In this document: positions 43,792-53,387 of the stretch, in pieces
How positions within the stretch are numbered: position 1 is the first letter of the stretch
Layout: each line of letters opens with the position of its first letter
NCBI GenBank assembly: GCA_964567855.1
Contig: CAZMOE010000010.1
Span: forward strand, 1 to 64,000
DNA from: Liminaster sp964567855
Lineage (GTDB): Bacteria; Bacteroidota; Bacteroidia; Bacteroidales; UBA3663
Direction of reading: 5' to 3'
Length of the DNA: 64,000 nt
The notes under the pieces: generated by a model
Seen by the model: the letters and a program-made list of their open reading frames with translations, nothing else
What the model was told of the DNA's origin: nothing
The model's database searches: none
Position numbers and translations under genes: made by a program

Positions 43792-46700
43792 ATGAAACAT
43801 ATTTCGACTCTTTTGGTAGCAGGAAGTCTGTTGATGTGCTCTGCATCGACAGCTGCGGCTCAACAACTGGCTTTCCCGGGTGCTCAGGGGTGGGGACGTT
43901 TTGCAAAAGGCGGCCGTACCGGATCTGTCTACCATGTAACTAATCTTAATGACAGTGGAACAGGATCCCTTCGGGATGCCGTGAGCAAATCCAACCGCAT
44001 TATTGTTTTCGATGTGGCCGGTGTTATCAATATTAGCAGCCGTATTGTATTTGCCAGCAATCTTTATGTGGCTGGTCAGACTGCGCCGGGTGAAGGTATT
44101 ACGGTTTACGGTAACGGTGTTTCCTTTTCGGGAGCAAGCAATATTATCTGCCGTCACATGCGTTTCCGTATGGGTAAAGGCGGAGATTCCGGTAAAGATT
44201 GTGCCGGCATTGCCAATGGTACGAATATGATTTTTGATCATTGTTCTTTTGCTTGGGGATTGGATGAGACTTTTTCTATCAATCCGGATGGAAAGGGTAC
44301 CTTGCACAGCATTACATTGATGAATTGTGTTTTCGGACAGGGCCTTTTGACCCACTCTGCCGGAGGTCTGATGCAGGCTGACAGCATAACTCTTTATCGA
44401 AATTTCTATTGTGACAACGGAACGCGTAACAATAAGGTGAAAGGTTATCATCAATATGTGAACAATGTTGTCTATAACTGGAAGAATGGTTGCTACATCA
44501 TGGGGGGCGACTCCAGCGGAGAAAGTCATGCCAATACTCAGAGCAACCTCTTCATCAATGGCCCTGCTGGCGGTGGCAACGCTTGTACGACGGGTAATGA
44601 TCTGTTCCATATTTATGCTGAGGATAACTGGCAGGATCGTGATAAGGATGGAGCGCTGAATCCTTATTTGATTCCCAACGATGAGTACACCGGTGGCGTT
44701 GATTTCCAGTCAACTCCTTTCAATTTCCCGGCTTTGGAAATAGTTCCCGCCCTGACACTGATTGATGAGGTGTTGCCGACGGTGGGTGCTTCTTTGCCGT
44801 ATCGGGATTATGTCGATTATTACATGATTGACGAATGTAAATCTTTTGGTAAGAAGGGTGTGCTGATCTCCGATGAAAAAACATTGCCTTATGGTGTGCC
44901 TTCTTCATGGAATGTATGGAAGGGAAAAGCTCGTGTCGATAGTGATAATGACGGTATGCCTGATGTATGGGAGGTGGCCAATGGTACCGATCCGAGCAAG
45001 GACGATGCCATGACGGTGGCAGCCAACGGCTATACCAATATTGAAAATTACATTAACGGCATCACGGCAGAAAGTGTAGATTTCTTCCTTCGTGCTCCCA
45101 TGTTGTTGGAGTTGGCAGAATCTACGCCGACTTCTTTGGAACTCGCGTGGGCGGATTACACGGAAGGTGAGGACGGCTTCATTGTAGAAATGGAAAAAGA
45201 CGGGGCCTTCGTCGAAGTCGGAAGAACTGTCGCTAATGTCAAAACGTTTACTATTCGTGAAGGGCTGGAGGCCGGAACTGCTTATAATGTGCGGGTATGT
45301 GCTTATAAGGGCGATGACCGATCTGAATACACTGCCGTGGTTGTCAAAACTATGCCGGAGCAGGTTGAGATGGTTGATGTGGATAATTATGTGGCCGATT
45401 ATACCTGGAATGGGGGAGACGGTGTCTGGGATTTTACCTCTCCTCTTTGGAATGGCGCTGTTTATCAAGATGGAGGGAGGGTCCTTTTCCAGGCTGATAC
45501 TCCTGCCAATGTGACTTTGAACGAAACTGTGGCTCCGGCTTCTGTTGTCGTAAATGGAAACGCTGATGTTACCATTAGTGGTGAAGGTGGTGTGATTGGC
45601 GGTGCCGGATCCATGAATAAGGCGGGTGCCGGTGTACTGAAACTGGAAGGTAACAATGCTTATACGGGCGCTACTGTATTGCGTGGAGGTACAATCGAGT
45701 TTGCATCCCTTAAAAATGGTGGAGAAAACAGTGCTATCGGTGCAAGTCAGGAATTTGCCCAAAATTGGGTATGGTATGGTGGTACTTACCGTTATACCGG
45801 TGCTTCGACATCAACCAACCGTTCTGCTACTATTTATAAGGATACGGAATTTGATATCGCTAACGGATCTGCGACTGTTACCATGTCTGGAAAAATGGAG
45901 GGTAACGGAGGTTTTGTTCTCAACGGCAAGGGTACGCTGTCTTTGAATAAGAATGATTTCTTTGCTTACGAGGGCGCTACCGTGCTTCGCGGAGGTAAAT
46001 TTTATCTCAATGGTGTTTCTACCATGTGGAGCGATAAATTGGTGAAACTTGGCGACTCTCCGAAACTTGTTTTGGCTGGTGGAGCTTTTGAAACGAAAGA
46101 TGCCAACGATACTTATGCAACTTATCAGTTCCCGATCGAGGTGGAGAGCGATACCTATTCTACTTTCAAGGTACATCGTAATTGTTCTATCGCATCGGAA
46201 GTAAGCGGTGATGGCACGATTGAATTTCAGGCTACCTATTTGCGTGAATATGTGACGGGTAACTGGGAGAATTTTACTGGTACGCTTGTTGTGAACGGCG
46301 TAAATAGCAAAGCCGGAGAATGTCAGTTTATGCTTTATAATGGCAAGGGTATTGAAAATGCCCCATTGTATCTGAAAGGAAATGTTCAGGTTGTATCATG
46401 GAAGGCTTCTGCTACCTATTATCTCGGTGGCCTTTCGGGTGATGCCGGTACTTATCTTTCCGGATTCTCTAAAAATACGAAGACCTCTAACGGTACTTGG
46501 ATTGTCGGTGGTGCCAATACCGATGAGACATTCCATGGTGTGATTGATAACCGTTGCTCTGCAAATAATTATAATGGTACCGTTAATATTCGGAAAATCG
46601 GTACCGGTTTGTGGCGTCTTACCGGTAAAAACGTCTATTCCGGTAAAACTGATGTGGAGGAAGGTAAGCTCGTTATCAACGGGCAGAATACCGGAGCTGG

Positions 46701-47307
46701 GGCCGTGACTGTAATGGACGGAGCTACTTTGGCCGGAACCGGAACCGTATCTGCTGCTGTGACAGTAAAAGCAGGAGGCACGGTTTATGCCGGTGATACT
46801 GCTATCGTCAATAAGAATACTTTGATAGTGAACAAACTGAATATTGAGGAAGGTGGAGCGATTTGCATTCCACTTCAGCATGATGCAACTCTTAACAAGT
46901 CCAACCGTCTTGTTCTCAAGGGCGATGTCAATCTCAATAATGCAGTTTTGAAACTGGATATGGGATATGTGACCAAGGCTATTTCTGATAATTCTTATTT
47001 CACCGTATTCGATGTTTCTGCCAAGCCGGCTGTTTCCGGTAGTTTTACAACTGTGGAACCGGCCGTTCCGAGTGAAGAACAAGAATGGGATCTTACCTCT
47101 CTCTTCACAACCGGACGTCTGTATGTGCGTCAGAAAGGTTGGAACGGTATCGAAAATGTTGCTGGCGATAAGGCTCAAACAATTAAAACTGTGTTGTATG
47201 ACCTTTGCGGCAATATCGTAGATGCGGAAAATGCCAAGGGAATTTATGTCAGCAAGACATGGACTGCCGACGGAAAGGTTTCTGTCAAGCGGGTATTGAT
47301 TCCGTGA
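43792..47307 (+). CDS. PL1 pectate lyase with Fn3 and autotransporter-type beta repeats
   Basis: The ATG at 43792 gives 1171 residues with a signal peptide ending near TAAAQQ. The first 380 residues form the PL1 beta-helix: 'FPGAQGWGRFAKGGR', 'GTGSLRDAV', 'FDHCSFAWGLDETFS'. A calcium-type loop (DSDNDGMPDVWE) and an Fn3-like domain (about 438-525) follow. The long C-terminal part has several repeats of the pattern 'GxGxLxLxGxNxYxGxTxVxxGxL', the autotransporter-associated beta-strand repeat. The tail ('LYDLCGNIVD ... GIYVSKTW') resembles those of its two neighbours. Such repeats are unusual behind a catalytic lyase domain. Confidence 0.87.
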   Translation: MKHISTLLVAGSLLMCSASTAAAQQLAFPGAQGWGRFAKGGRTGSVYHVTNLNDSGTGSLRDAVSKSNRIIVFDVAGVINISSRIVFASNLYVAGQTAPGEGITVYGNGVSFSGASNIICRHMRFRMGKGGDSGKDCAGIANGTNMIFDHCSFAWGLDETFSINPDGKGTLHSITLMNCVFGQGLLTHSAGGLMQADSITLYRNFYCDNGTRNNKVKGYHQYVNNVVYNWKNGCYIMGGDSSGESHANTQSNLFINGPAGGGNACTTGNDLFHIYAEDNWQDRDKDGALNPYLIPNDEYTGGVDFQSTPFNFPALEIVPALTLIDEVLPTVGASLPYRDYVDYYMIDECKSFGKKGVLISDEKTLPYGVPSSWNVWKGKARVDSDNDGMPDVWEVANGTDPSKDDAMTVAANGYTNIENYINGITAESVDFFLRAPMLLELAESTPTSLELAWADYTEGEDGFIVEMEKDGAFVEVGRTVANVKTFTIREGLEAGTAYNVRVCAYKGDDRSEYTAVVVKTMPEQVEMVDVDNYVADYTWNGGDGVWDFTSPLWNGAVYQDGGRVLFQADTPANVTLNETVAPASVVVNGNADVTISGEGGVIGGAGSMNKAGAGVLKLEGNNAYTGATVLRGGTIEFASLKNGGENSAIGASQEFAQNWVWYGGTYRYTGASTSTNRSATIYKDTEFDIANGSATVTMSGKMEGNGGFVLNGKGTLSLNKNDFFAYEGATVLRGGKFYLNGVSTMWSDKLVKLGDSPKLVLAGGAFETKDANDTYATYQFPIEVESDTYSTFKVHRNCSIASEVSGDGTIEFQATYLREYVTGNWENFTGTLVVNGVNSKAGECQFMLYNGKGIENAPLYLKGNVQVVSWKASATYYLGGLSGDAGTYLSGFSKNTKTSNGTWIVGGANTDETFHGVIDNRCSANNYNGTVNIRKIGTGLWRLTGKNVYSGKTDVEEGKLVINGQNTGAGAVTVMDGATLAGTGTVSAAVTVKAGGTVYAGDTAIVNKNTLIVNKLNIEEGGAICIPLQHDATLNKSNRLVLKGDVNLNNAVLKLDMGYVTKAISDNSYFTVFDVSAKPAVSGSFTTVEPAVPSEEQEWDLTSLFTTGRLYVRQKGWNGIENVAGDKAQTIKTVLYDLCGNIVDAENAKGIYVSKTWTADGKVSVKRVLIP

Positions 47308-47659
47308 TGTTGATTTGACAAAGAAAAGAATATGATATTCATTTCAAAAGGTATATGGGAGTACCATAGAATCTGATTCGAAAGAAGAGGATGTGCCAGG
47401 AATAATAGTGACGATTGATTTTGGCGGCCGGGTGTCTGGTGTCGAATCGGACAGACCTTCTAATTTTAAGGATTTCCAGTCCTTGATAAGATAGAGCGCT
47501 GGTCAGCAAAAGGGTTGCTTGTTTCGGGCATATCCTCTCCGACGTTGAATCGTGGGAGAGGATGCTCGGTTTCTCTTGACAGATTTTTATTCTCTATTTG
47601 CCTGTTGTTTATCGAAAATATCAATTATCTATTATACAATTTAATATTATTTTGAACCG
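47308..47659. other. Intergenic region before the SusCD run, with hairpins
   Basis: No gene is seen. A hairpin with 9-bp arms ATCCTCTCC (47532-47540) and GGAGAGGAT (47555-47563), and an inner ACG/CGT pair, lies about 100 bases before the first lipoprotein gene. No long T-run follows, so it may be the terminator of the lyase gene or a leader structure controlling the operon. A smaller AAGGA/TCCTT hairpin lies near 47468-47484. No promoter matches well. Confidence 0.5.
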
Positions 47660-49984
47660 ATGAAAAACAAAAGATTCCTGACTGTGCCGGTTATGTGTCT
47701 GTTAGGGGCTCCTTTTTTCATTTCGTGTGACGACGATTTGTCAGAAGACAGCCACTATGCCATTCCGTCATTCCTGAAAGGCAATGCTTACGAGGTTCTT
47801 CAAAAAGACGGTAATTACAAAATCTTTTTGAAGGGCGTCGATTTGGTTGGCTATAGGGATGTTGTCGACAGCCAGCTGTTAACGGTTGTTGCCCCGTCTG
47901 ACGAGGCATTCAGAACCTTCTTGCAGAAGAAGGGGTGTGAAACCATTGAGGAACTTTATGAAAAAGATCCCCAATATGTAACCCAGCTGATAACCTATCA
48001 TCTTCTTTACTATGCATTTGACTGGGAGAAGATGGTGAATTTCCGTCCTTTGCAAGGTGATGGGGCCACCGCCGATCAGCGAGAGGTCCAAGCCGGATGT
48101 TATAATCGTTATCGTACACGTTGCACGCCTCCTGATACACGGGCATTCAATTCTTCTCCGTCAGTCAACGATTCTGTGACGGTGTATCACTTGGACCGTA
48201 TGATGCCGGTGTTTTCATCGAAGTATTTTAATACTCTCGATATCGATGCGAAGCGTAATTACGAATATTTCTTTAAGAATTCTACCTGGACGGGTGGCGA
48301 CTATGCTCCGGGACTTTCCGGTGGTTTCAACATTGCCAATGCCAGCGTGACGGATGCCAACAGCGTGATTACCGATAACGGTTATCTGTATCATGTGGAT
48401 CAGGTCATCGAACCGCTCAAGACCATCTATGAAGTATTGCGTGATGAAGAGGATTATAATACTTTCTTTGAACTGTATGATTCATATTCCACGTATGTAT
48501 TGGATGAGGTAGAGACTCAGAACAGAGGTACTGCGGTTTATCTGCATCAGCATAATGGAGTGCCGAATATCGCGTTGGAGTGGTACACGAGCAGTTATCT
48601 GAGCTTTGCACAGAATACGCTGCTGGCTTATACCTTGTTTGTGCCTACCAATGCTGCAATCAAGACTATGTTTGAGAATTTCTGGAAAGATTCCGGCTAT
48701 GGAAACGATGTGAAAAATCTCGATCCGTTAATTCTTCAGTATTTTATCATGCAGGCTTATGCGAATAATACTCGTGTCTGCTTCCCGGAAGAAATTGAAA
48801 AAGAGTTGATTGAAACACCTTTCGGAACTCTTGTCAATATCGATCCTGATCAGGTATCTGATCCCCGCATGTGCTGTAATGGTGTCATTTACGGTGCCGA
48901 TAATATGGATGTGCCGGCGATTTTCTCATCTGTTGCCGGTCCTGCTTTCAAAGACGTACGTTATTTGCCCTATCTCTATGCTTTGAGAGGTTCTGATCTG
49001 ATGCTTTCTTTGGCTTCCAAGGAGGCAGACTTCATCACATTGATTCCGGATACGGCCCAATTTACGGCTGATCGTATGCGTCTCCAGAAAGTTTTGGACT
49101 CTAATGAACTTCAGGTTTGGGATGATGAGGCTGGTGCTTATGTCGCTTTAGGAAGCGGTGTCATGACCAATATGGTGAATATGAACACTTCTACAAATGC
49201 TGTGGAATTGAGTACCGATGAGATTCAGGTTATTGAAACCAATGCTCCATTCAATTATTGGTATGTTTATGACGGCAAGATCACTACCAATGCCCTTTTC
49301 AATGAGCAGCTGAATCCTTCTTATACCGGCGATCCGTTTGTCGCTTTCCATGAAATTAAACGTGGAGAAGATAAAGATTGGGACAACGGTAAGGCTTATT
49401 CTTATGATTATCCCGGTATTTTCATGCCTGCCGATGGCGGAAGGAAGCTGGAGTATGAATTGGCTATCTGTCAGGACAAGAATTATCCTTATTATGTGTT
49501 CTCGCAGTTGCTTCGTGCGGCCAATCTGATAAAAGACGGAGCTTTCACCGGTTCTCTGACTCTGGATCCGGAAGCGCCGCGTTTTATCGCTATGATTCCG
49601 ACCAATGAGGCATTCAAAGAAATGATCGGGGAAATTCCCGGATGTGCCAAATGCTCGTTGGACGCCAATTATAAATTGGTAGGCAGTCCCACTGCAGCAA
49701 CGTTGGCCGCTTATCTGTGTTCTTATTTCATCACAGCCGATCGCAATTCTTTTACCGCTTATCCTTATTTGGGTTCTGTCACGAAAGGAAAGTATGATAC
49801 GGGCGGAACATTTGGCCTTGAGATCCATGACAATGGCGAGGCCCTCTCTGTCGGCTTTTTCGATAAGGCGGGTGACGGCGACGCATCTGACCGAAATATC
49901 GTGCCTGTGACCGGAAAGTATCACTATCTGCCGTTCGCCTACACCGACGGATGTTTCCAGTTGCTTGAGGGTGTATTAAAGTAA
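47660..49984 (+). CDS. Fasciclin-domain surface lipoprotein (first)
   Basis: The 774-residue protein has a lipoprotein signal (PFFISCDDD), and the Asp residues after the Cys fit the export signal of Bacteroidota surface lipoproteins. At least two fasciclin-type units are visible: 'YRDVVDSQLLTVVAPSDEAFRTFL' with 'GYLYHVDQVIEPLKT', and 'SGSLTLDPEAPRFIAMIPTNEAF'-like text near residue 635. Fasciclin domains usually serve adhesion. Here the gene opens a run with two SusCD pairs, so the protein is probably an accessory glycan-binding or complex-forming component. It lies 13 bp before susC. Confidence 0.8.
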   Translation: MKNKRFLTVPVMCLLGAPFFISCDDDLSEDSHYAIPSFLKGNAYEVLQKDGNYKIFLKGVDLVGYRDVVDSQLLTVVAPSDEAFRTFLQKKGCETIEELYEKDPQYVTQLITYHLLYYAFDWEKMVNFRPLQGDGATADQREVQAGCYNRYRTRCTPPDTRAFNSSPSVNDSVTVYHLDRMMPVFSSKYFNTLDIDAKRNYEYFFKNSTWTGGDYAPGLSGGFNIANASVTDANSVITDNGYLYHVDQVIEPLKTIYEVLRDEEDYNTFFELYDSYSTYVLDEVETQNRGTAVYLHQHNGVPNIALEWYTSSYLSFAQNTLLAYTLFVPTNAAIKTMFENFWKDSGYGNDVKNLDPLILQYFIMQAYANNTRVCFPEEIEKELIETPFGTLVNIDPDQVSDPRMCCNGVIYGADNMDVPAIFSSVAGPAFKDVRYLPYLYALRGSDLMLSLASKEADFITLIPDTAQFTADRMRLQKVLDSNELQVWDDEAGAYVALGSGVMTNMVNMNTSTNAVELSTDEIQVIETNAPFNYWYVYDGKITTNALFNEQLNPSYTGDPFVAFHEIKRGEDKDWDNGKAYSYDYPGIFMPADGGRKLEYELAICQDKNYPYYVFSQLLRAANLIKDGAFTGSLTLDPEAPRFIAMIPTNEAFKEMIGEIPGCAKCSLDANYKLVGSPTAATLAAYLCSYFITADRNSFTAYPYLGSVTKGKYDTGGTFGLEIHDNGEALSVGFFDKAGDGDASDRNIVPVTGKYHYLPFAYTDGCFQLLEGVLK

Positions 49985-49997
49985 GGAGGGCTTGAAT

Positions 49998-52900
49998 ATG
50001 AAGAATATAATATTAAAAGCAATGAACATTAATAAAATAGTCGGCATGTTAAAGAGCGCCGCGGCTATCGTCTTCATGATAGTCGGTACTGCTTTTGGCT
50101 TTGCTCAGAACAAAACCATGACCGGTAATGTCTCCGAGGATCTAGGGGGCATGAAAGAACCTATCTATGGTGCTAACGTCGTTGTGGTGAATGCCTCCAA
50201 TCGTACTTTGACCGGTGCTATCACCGATTTGAACGGTGACTACATTCTTTCTATTCCTGCCGGAGAGAAGAATCTGCGTATTCAGATTTCATTCATCGGT
50301 ATGAAAACCCAGGTTTTCGAATATAAGGGACAGACCAAGCTTGACGTTCAGCTGGAAAGCGATTCCAAGATGCTGGCTGCCGTAGAGGTCACTACGAAAA
50401 AGATCGAACGTGACCAGATGGGTGTTTCTTTCAAAGAGCAGACCTCCGCTACGCAGAAGATCATGATGTCCGAGATTACGGAAACCGCTCCGGTCTCCTC
50501 TATCGAAGAGGCCTTGCAGGGCCAGATGGCCGGTGTGGATATTATTATGGGTGGCGACCCTGGTGCAAAGAGCGCCATTCGTATCCGTGGTACGAGCACG
50601 CTGTCATCTTCGGCAGAACCGTTGATTGTTGTCGACGGTATTCCGGTTTCTGCTAATATCGACGAGAGTTTCGACTTTTCTTCTGCCAATGAAGACGATT
50701 TCGGAGCATTGCTGAATATTTCTCCCGCTGATATCGAGTCTATCGAAGTGTTGAAGGACGCTTCCGCCACGGCCATTTATGGTACTGCCGGCGGTAACGG
50801 TGTTCTTCTCATCAATACGAAGAAAGGTGTTTCCGGTAAAACGAATTTCTCTTTCTCTTCTAAATTCTCTATCAAGGAAGAGCCTTCTACCATTCCGTTG
50901 TTGAATGGCAAGCAGTATATTTCCATGATTGAAGACGCTATCTGGAACACCGGAAACTCTTTGGGTTTGACCAACGCTTCGGTGACAGAACTTCTTTTCA
51001 ATACGAAAGAATTGTTGCGTGATCCGACTTACAGGTATTATCATGAATATAATGTAGATACCGACTGGCTGGACGAAGTACGTCAGAGTGCCTGGTCTTG
51101 GGATAACAGTCTTTCCATAACCGGTGGTGGTGACAAGGCTACCTATCGCTTCTCTCTCAACTACCTGGATGACGTTGGTACTACTATCGGAACGGAGATG
51201 ACGCGTCTGACCGCTAAACTTCGTGTCGATTACAAATTCTCCGATGCTTTGCAGGTGTATACAGACTTCTCCTATACCGATACGGATAAAGACGCCAATG
51301 CTGTAGAAAACGCTCGTGCCGGAGCTCAGACCAAGATGCCGAATCAGAGTCCGTATTATATGAATGCAGACGGCACGCGTACCTCTTCTTATTTCACGCC
51401 CACAGAAAACTTCCAGGGAACTTTTGACGGTGTCAATAATAAAAATAATGCAGACGGTACGTTCAACCCTGTTGCTATGGTGCACGACGGATATAAGAAT
51501 ACTTCTGTCCGTGAGGAGAAAATGAACATCACAGTCCGCTACCAATTCCCGTTCCGGTTGCAGTATGAAGGTTATGTCGCCATGACCATGAAGCAGACCA
51601 ATACCGACACATTCCTGCCGCAGTCGGCAACGGGTGTGATATGGACCGATGATTGGGCTAACCGGAGCACAGAGGATATTACCGACAATTTCTCTCTGCA
51701 GACACAGAATAAATTCATGTATAGTAATACATTCGCCGAGAAGCATAGTTTGATCGGAACTGCAATGATCCGTACCACCTCTTCTCATTCTTCTTCTGCG
51801 TCCAATGTTACTGCCGGCAATGTGTCTTTGGATCTTTCCGATCCGGCTATCGGCAGTCGCGTGGTGAAAGTCGGCTCTGGTGAGTCTGAGAACCGCAAGG
51901 TGGAAATGATCGGACAGATGGTCTATACTTTTGACGATCGTTACGTATTGCGTGGAACCGTCAACCGTGAAGGTAACTCTTCCATGGGTAAGGATAAACG
52001 TTTCGGTACGTTCCCCTCTTTGGGTCTGGCCTGGAATGTCTACAACGAATCCTGGATGGAAAATCAGGAATGGATGACAGAGGGTAAGGTCCGTGTCGGA
52101 TGGGGTATGAGTGGTACCGCACCTTCCAGCGGTTACTATTATCTGGGTGCATTCTCTGCCATGGGTTCTTATATGGACATGTCGGCAATTCAACCCAGCC
52201 GTATGCAATTGGATAAATTGAAGTGGGAATCTTCTGAAGAATGGGACTTTGGTGTCGACCTCCGTCTCTTTGACCGTTTCGGCTTCACGTTCGACTATTA
52301 TGACAAATATACCAAGGACTGTCTGATCAAGGATGTCGATGTGCCTTCGACAACCGGTTACGGCAAAATCAAATTCATGAACTCCGGTGAGCTGAGCAAC
52401 AAGGGTTACGAAGCTCGTTTCGATTATGACATCTTCAAGAACAAGACCTGGAAAGTTTCCATGAACTTCAACGTGGCCCGTAACATCAACAAAGTGGAAG
52501 AAATTCCTGATAACTATGATGTTGAGGAAGACGGCGGAAGCTATTCGTTCGGTAACGGCCGGTATGCTACCCGCGTAGTCAAGGGTGACCCGATCGGATC
52601 TTTCTATGGTTATCGTTACAAAGGCGTTTACCAGAATACGGAGGATACCTATGCTATCGATGCCAAAGGCAATATCATGCGTGACTTCGATGGTAACCGT
52701 GTCATTATGCGCAATGGCAATACAATGGTATTCCCGGGTGATGCCAAATATGAAGACATCAACCATGACGGTGTTATTAATGAAAGCGATATCGTTTACC
52801 TCGGCAACTCCAATCCTAAGTTGACCGGCGGTGGCGGTTTCACTATCAGCTATACGGATAAGAAAGTCGGTTCTTTTGTGTTGACCACCTTCTTCCATGG

Positions 52901-53324
52901 TCGTATAGGACAGAAAGTTGTCAATTCGGCCCGTATGAATATGGAGAATATGTATTCTACTTCCAACCAGAGTACGGCTGTGTTGAGCCGCTGGCGTAAT
53001 GAAGGTGATGATACCGATATCCCCCGCGCCCTCTATGGCATGGGATACAACTATCTCGGTTCTGATCGTTTCGTAGAAGACGCCTCTTATGTCCGTCTTA
53101 AGACTCTATCTCTCTCCTGGCGTTTGCCGAAACGTTGGTTGCAGCCGGTGGGTATCAATGGTATGAATGTGTTTGTGACCGGTTATGACCTGATCACATG
53201 GACAGGTTACTCCGGACAGAATCCTGAGGTTTCGTTGCCATCTAAAGCTACGGAACTTGTGAAGGATAACTCTTCGACCCCTGTTTCCAAGCGCTTTGCT
53301 TGCGGTATCAATATTAACTTCTGA
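49998..53324 (+). CDS. SusC-type TonB-dependent transporter (first)
   Basis: SusC proteins import oligosaccharides through the outer membrane using TonB energy. The ATG at 49998 gives 1108 residues. A rare strong Shine-Dalgarno (AAGGAGGG) lies just upstream. After the signal come a carboxypeptidase-like domain ('YGANVVVVNASNRTLTGAITDLNGDY') and the plug ('IRIRGTSTL', 'PLIVVDGIPV', 'SIEVLKDASATAIYGTAGGNGVLLI'). The barrel ends in a terminal Phe (INF). Its partner SusD follows 63 bp later. Confidence 0.95.
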   Translation: MKNIILKAMNINKIVGMLKSAAAIVFMIVGTAFGFAQNKTMTGNVSEDLGGMKEPIYGANVVVVNASNRTLTGAITDLNGDYILSIPAGEKNLRIQISFIGMKTQVFEYKGQTKLDVQLESDSKMLAAVEVTTKKIERDQMGVSFKEQTSATQKIMMSEITETAPVSSIEEALQGQMAGVDIIMGGDPGAKSAIRIRGTSTLSSSAEPLIVVDGIPVSANIDESFDFSSANEDDFGALLNISPADIESIEVLKDASATAIYGTAGGNGVLLINTKKGVSGKTNFSFSSKFSIKEEPSTIPLLNGKQYISMIEDAIWNTGNSLGLTNASVTELLFNTKELLRDPTYRYYHEYNVDTDWLDEVRQSAWSWDNSLSITGGGDKATYRFSLNYLDDVGTTIGTEMTRLTAKLRVDYKFSDALQVYTDFSYTDTDKDANAVENARAGAQTKMPNQSPYYMNADGTRTSSYFTPTENFQGTFDGVNNKNNADGTFNPVAMVHDGYKNTSVREEKMNITVRYQFPFRLQYEGYVAMTMKQTNTDTFLPQSATGVIWTDDWANRSTEDITDNFSLQTQNKFMYSNTFAEKHSLIGTAMIRTTSSHSSSASNVTAGNVSLDLSDPAIGSRVVKVGSGESENRKVEMIGQMVYTFDDRYVLRGTVNREGNSSMGKDKRFGTFPSLGLAWNVYNESWMENQEWMTEGKVRVGWGMSGTAPSSGYYYLGAFSAMGSYMDMSAIQPSRMQLDKLKWESSEEWDFGVDLRLFDRFGFTFDYYDKYTKDCLIKDVDVPSTTGYGKIKFMNSGELSNKGYEARFDYDIFKNKTWKVSMNFNVARNINKVEEIPDNYDVEEDGGSYSFGNGRYATRVVKGDPIGSFYGYRYKGVYQNTEDTYAIDAKGNIMRDFDGNRVIMRNGNTMVFPGDAKYEDINHDGVINESDIVYLGNSNPKLTGGGGFTISYTDKKVGSFVLTTFFHGRIGQKVVNSARMNMENMYSTSNQSTAVLSRWRNEGDDTDIPRALYGMGYNYLGSDRFVEDASYVRLKTLSLSWRLPKRWLQPVGINGMNVFVTGYDLITWTGYSGQNPEVSLPSKATELVKDNSSTPVSKRFACGININF

Positions 53325-53387
53325 TCCTGATCTATCACATGCAATAGGAAAGAGGTTATAAACACTTCATTATTAAAATAAGAAATT

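Noticed and set aside
50604..52898. 764-codon minus-strand frame opposite the first susC
   Set aside because: It lies wholly within a clear SusC gene and has no start signal or recognisable domain.
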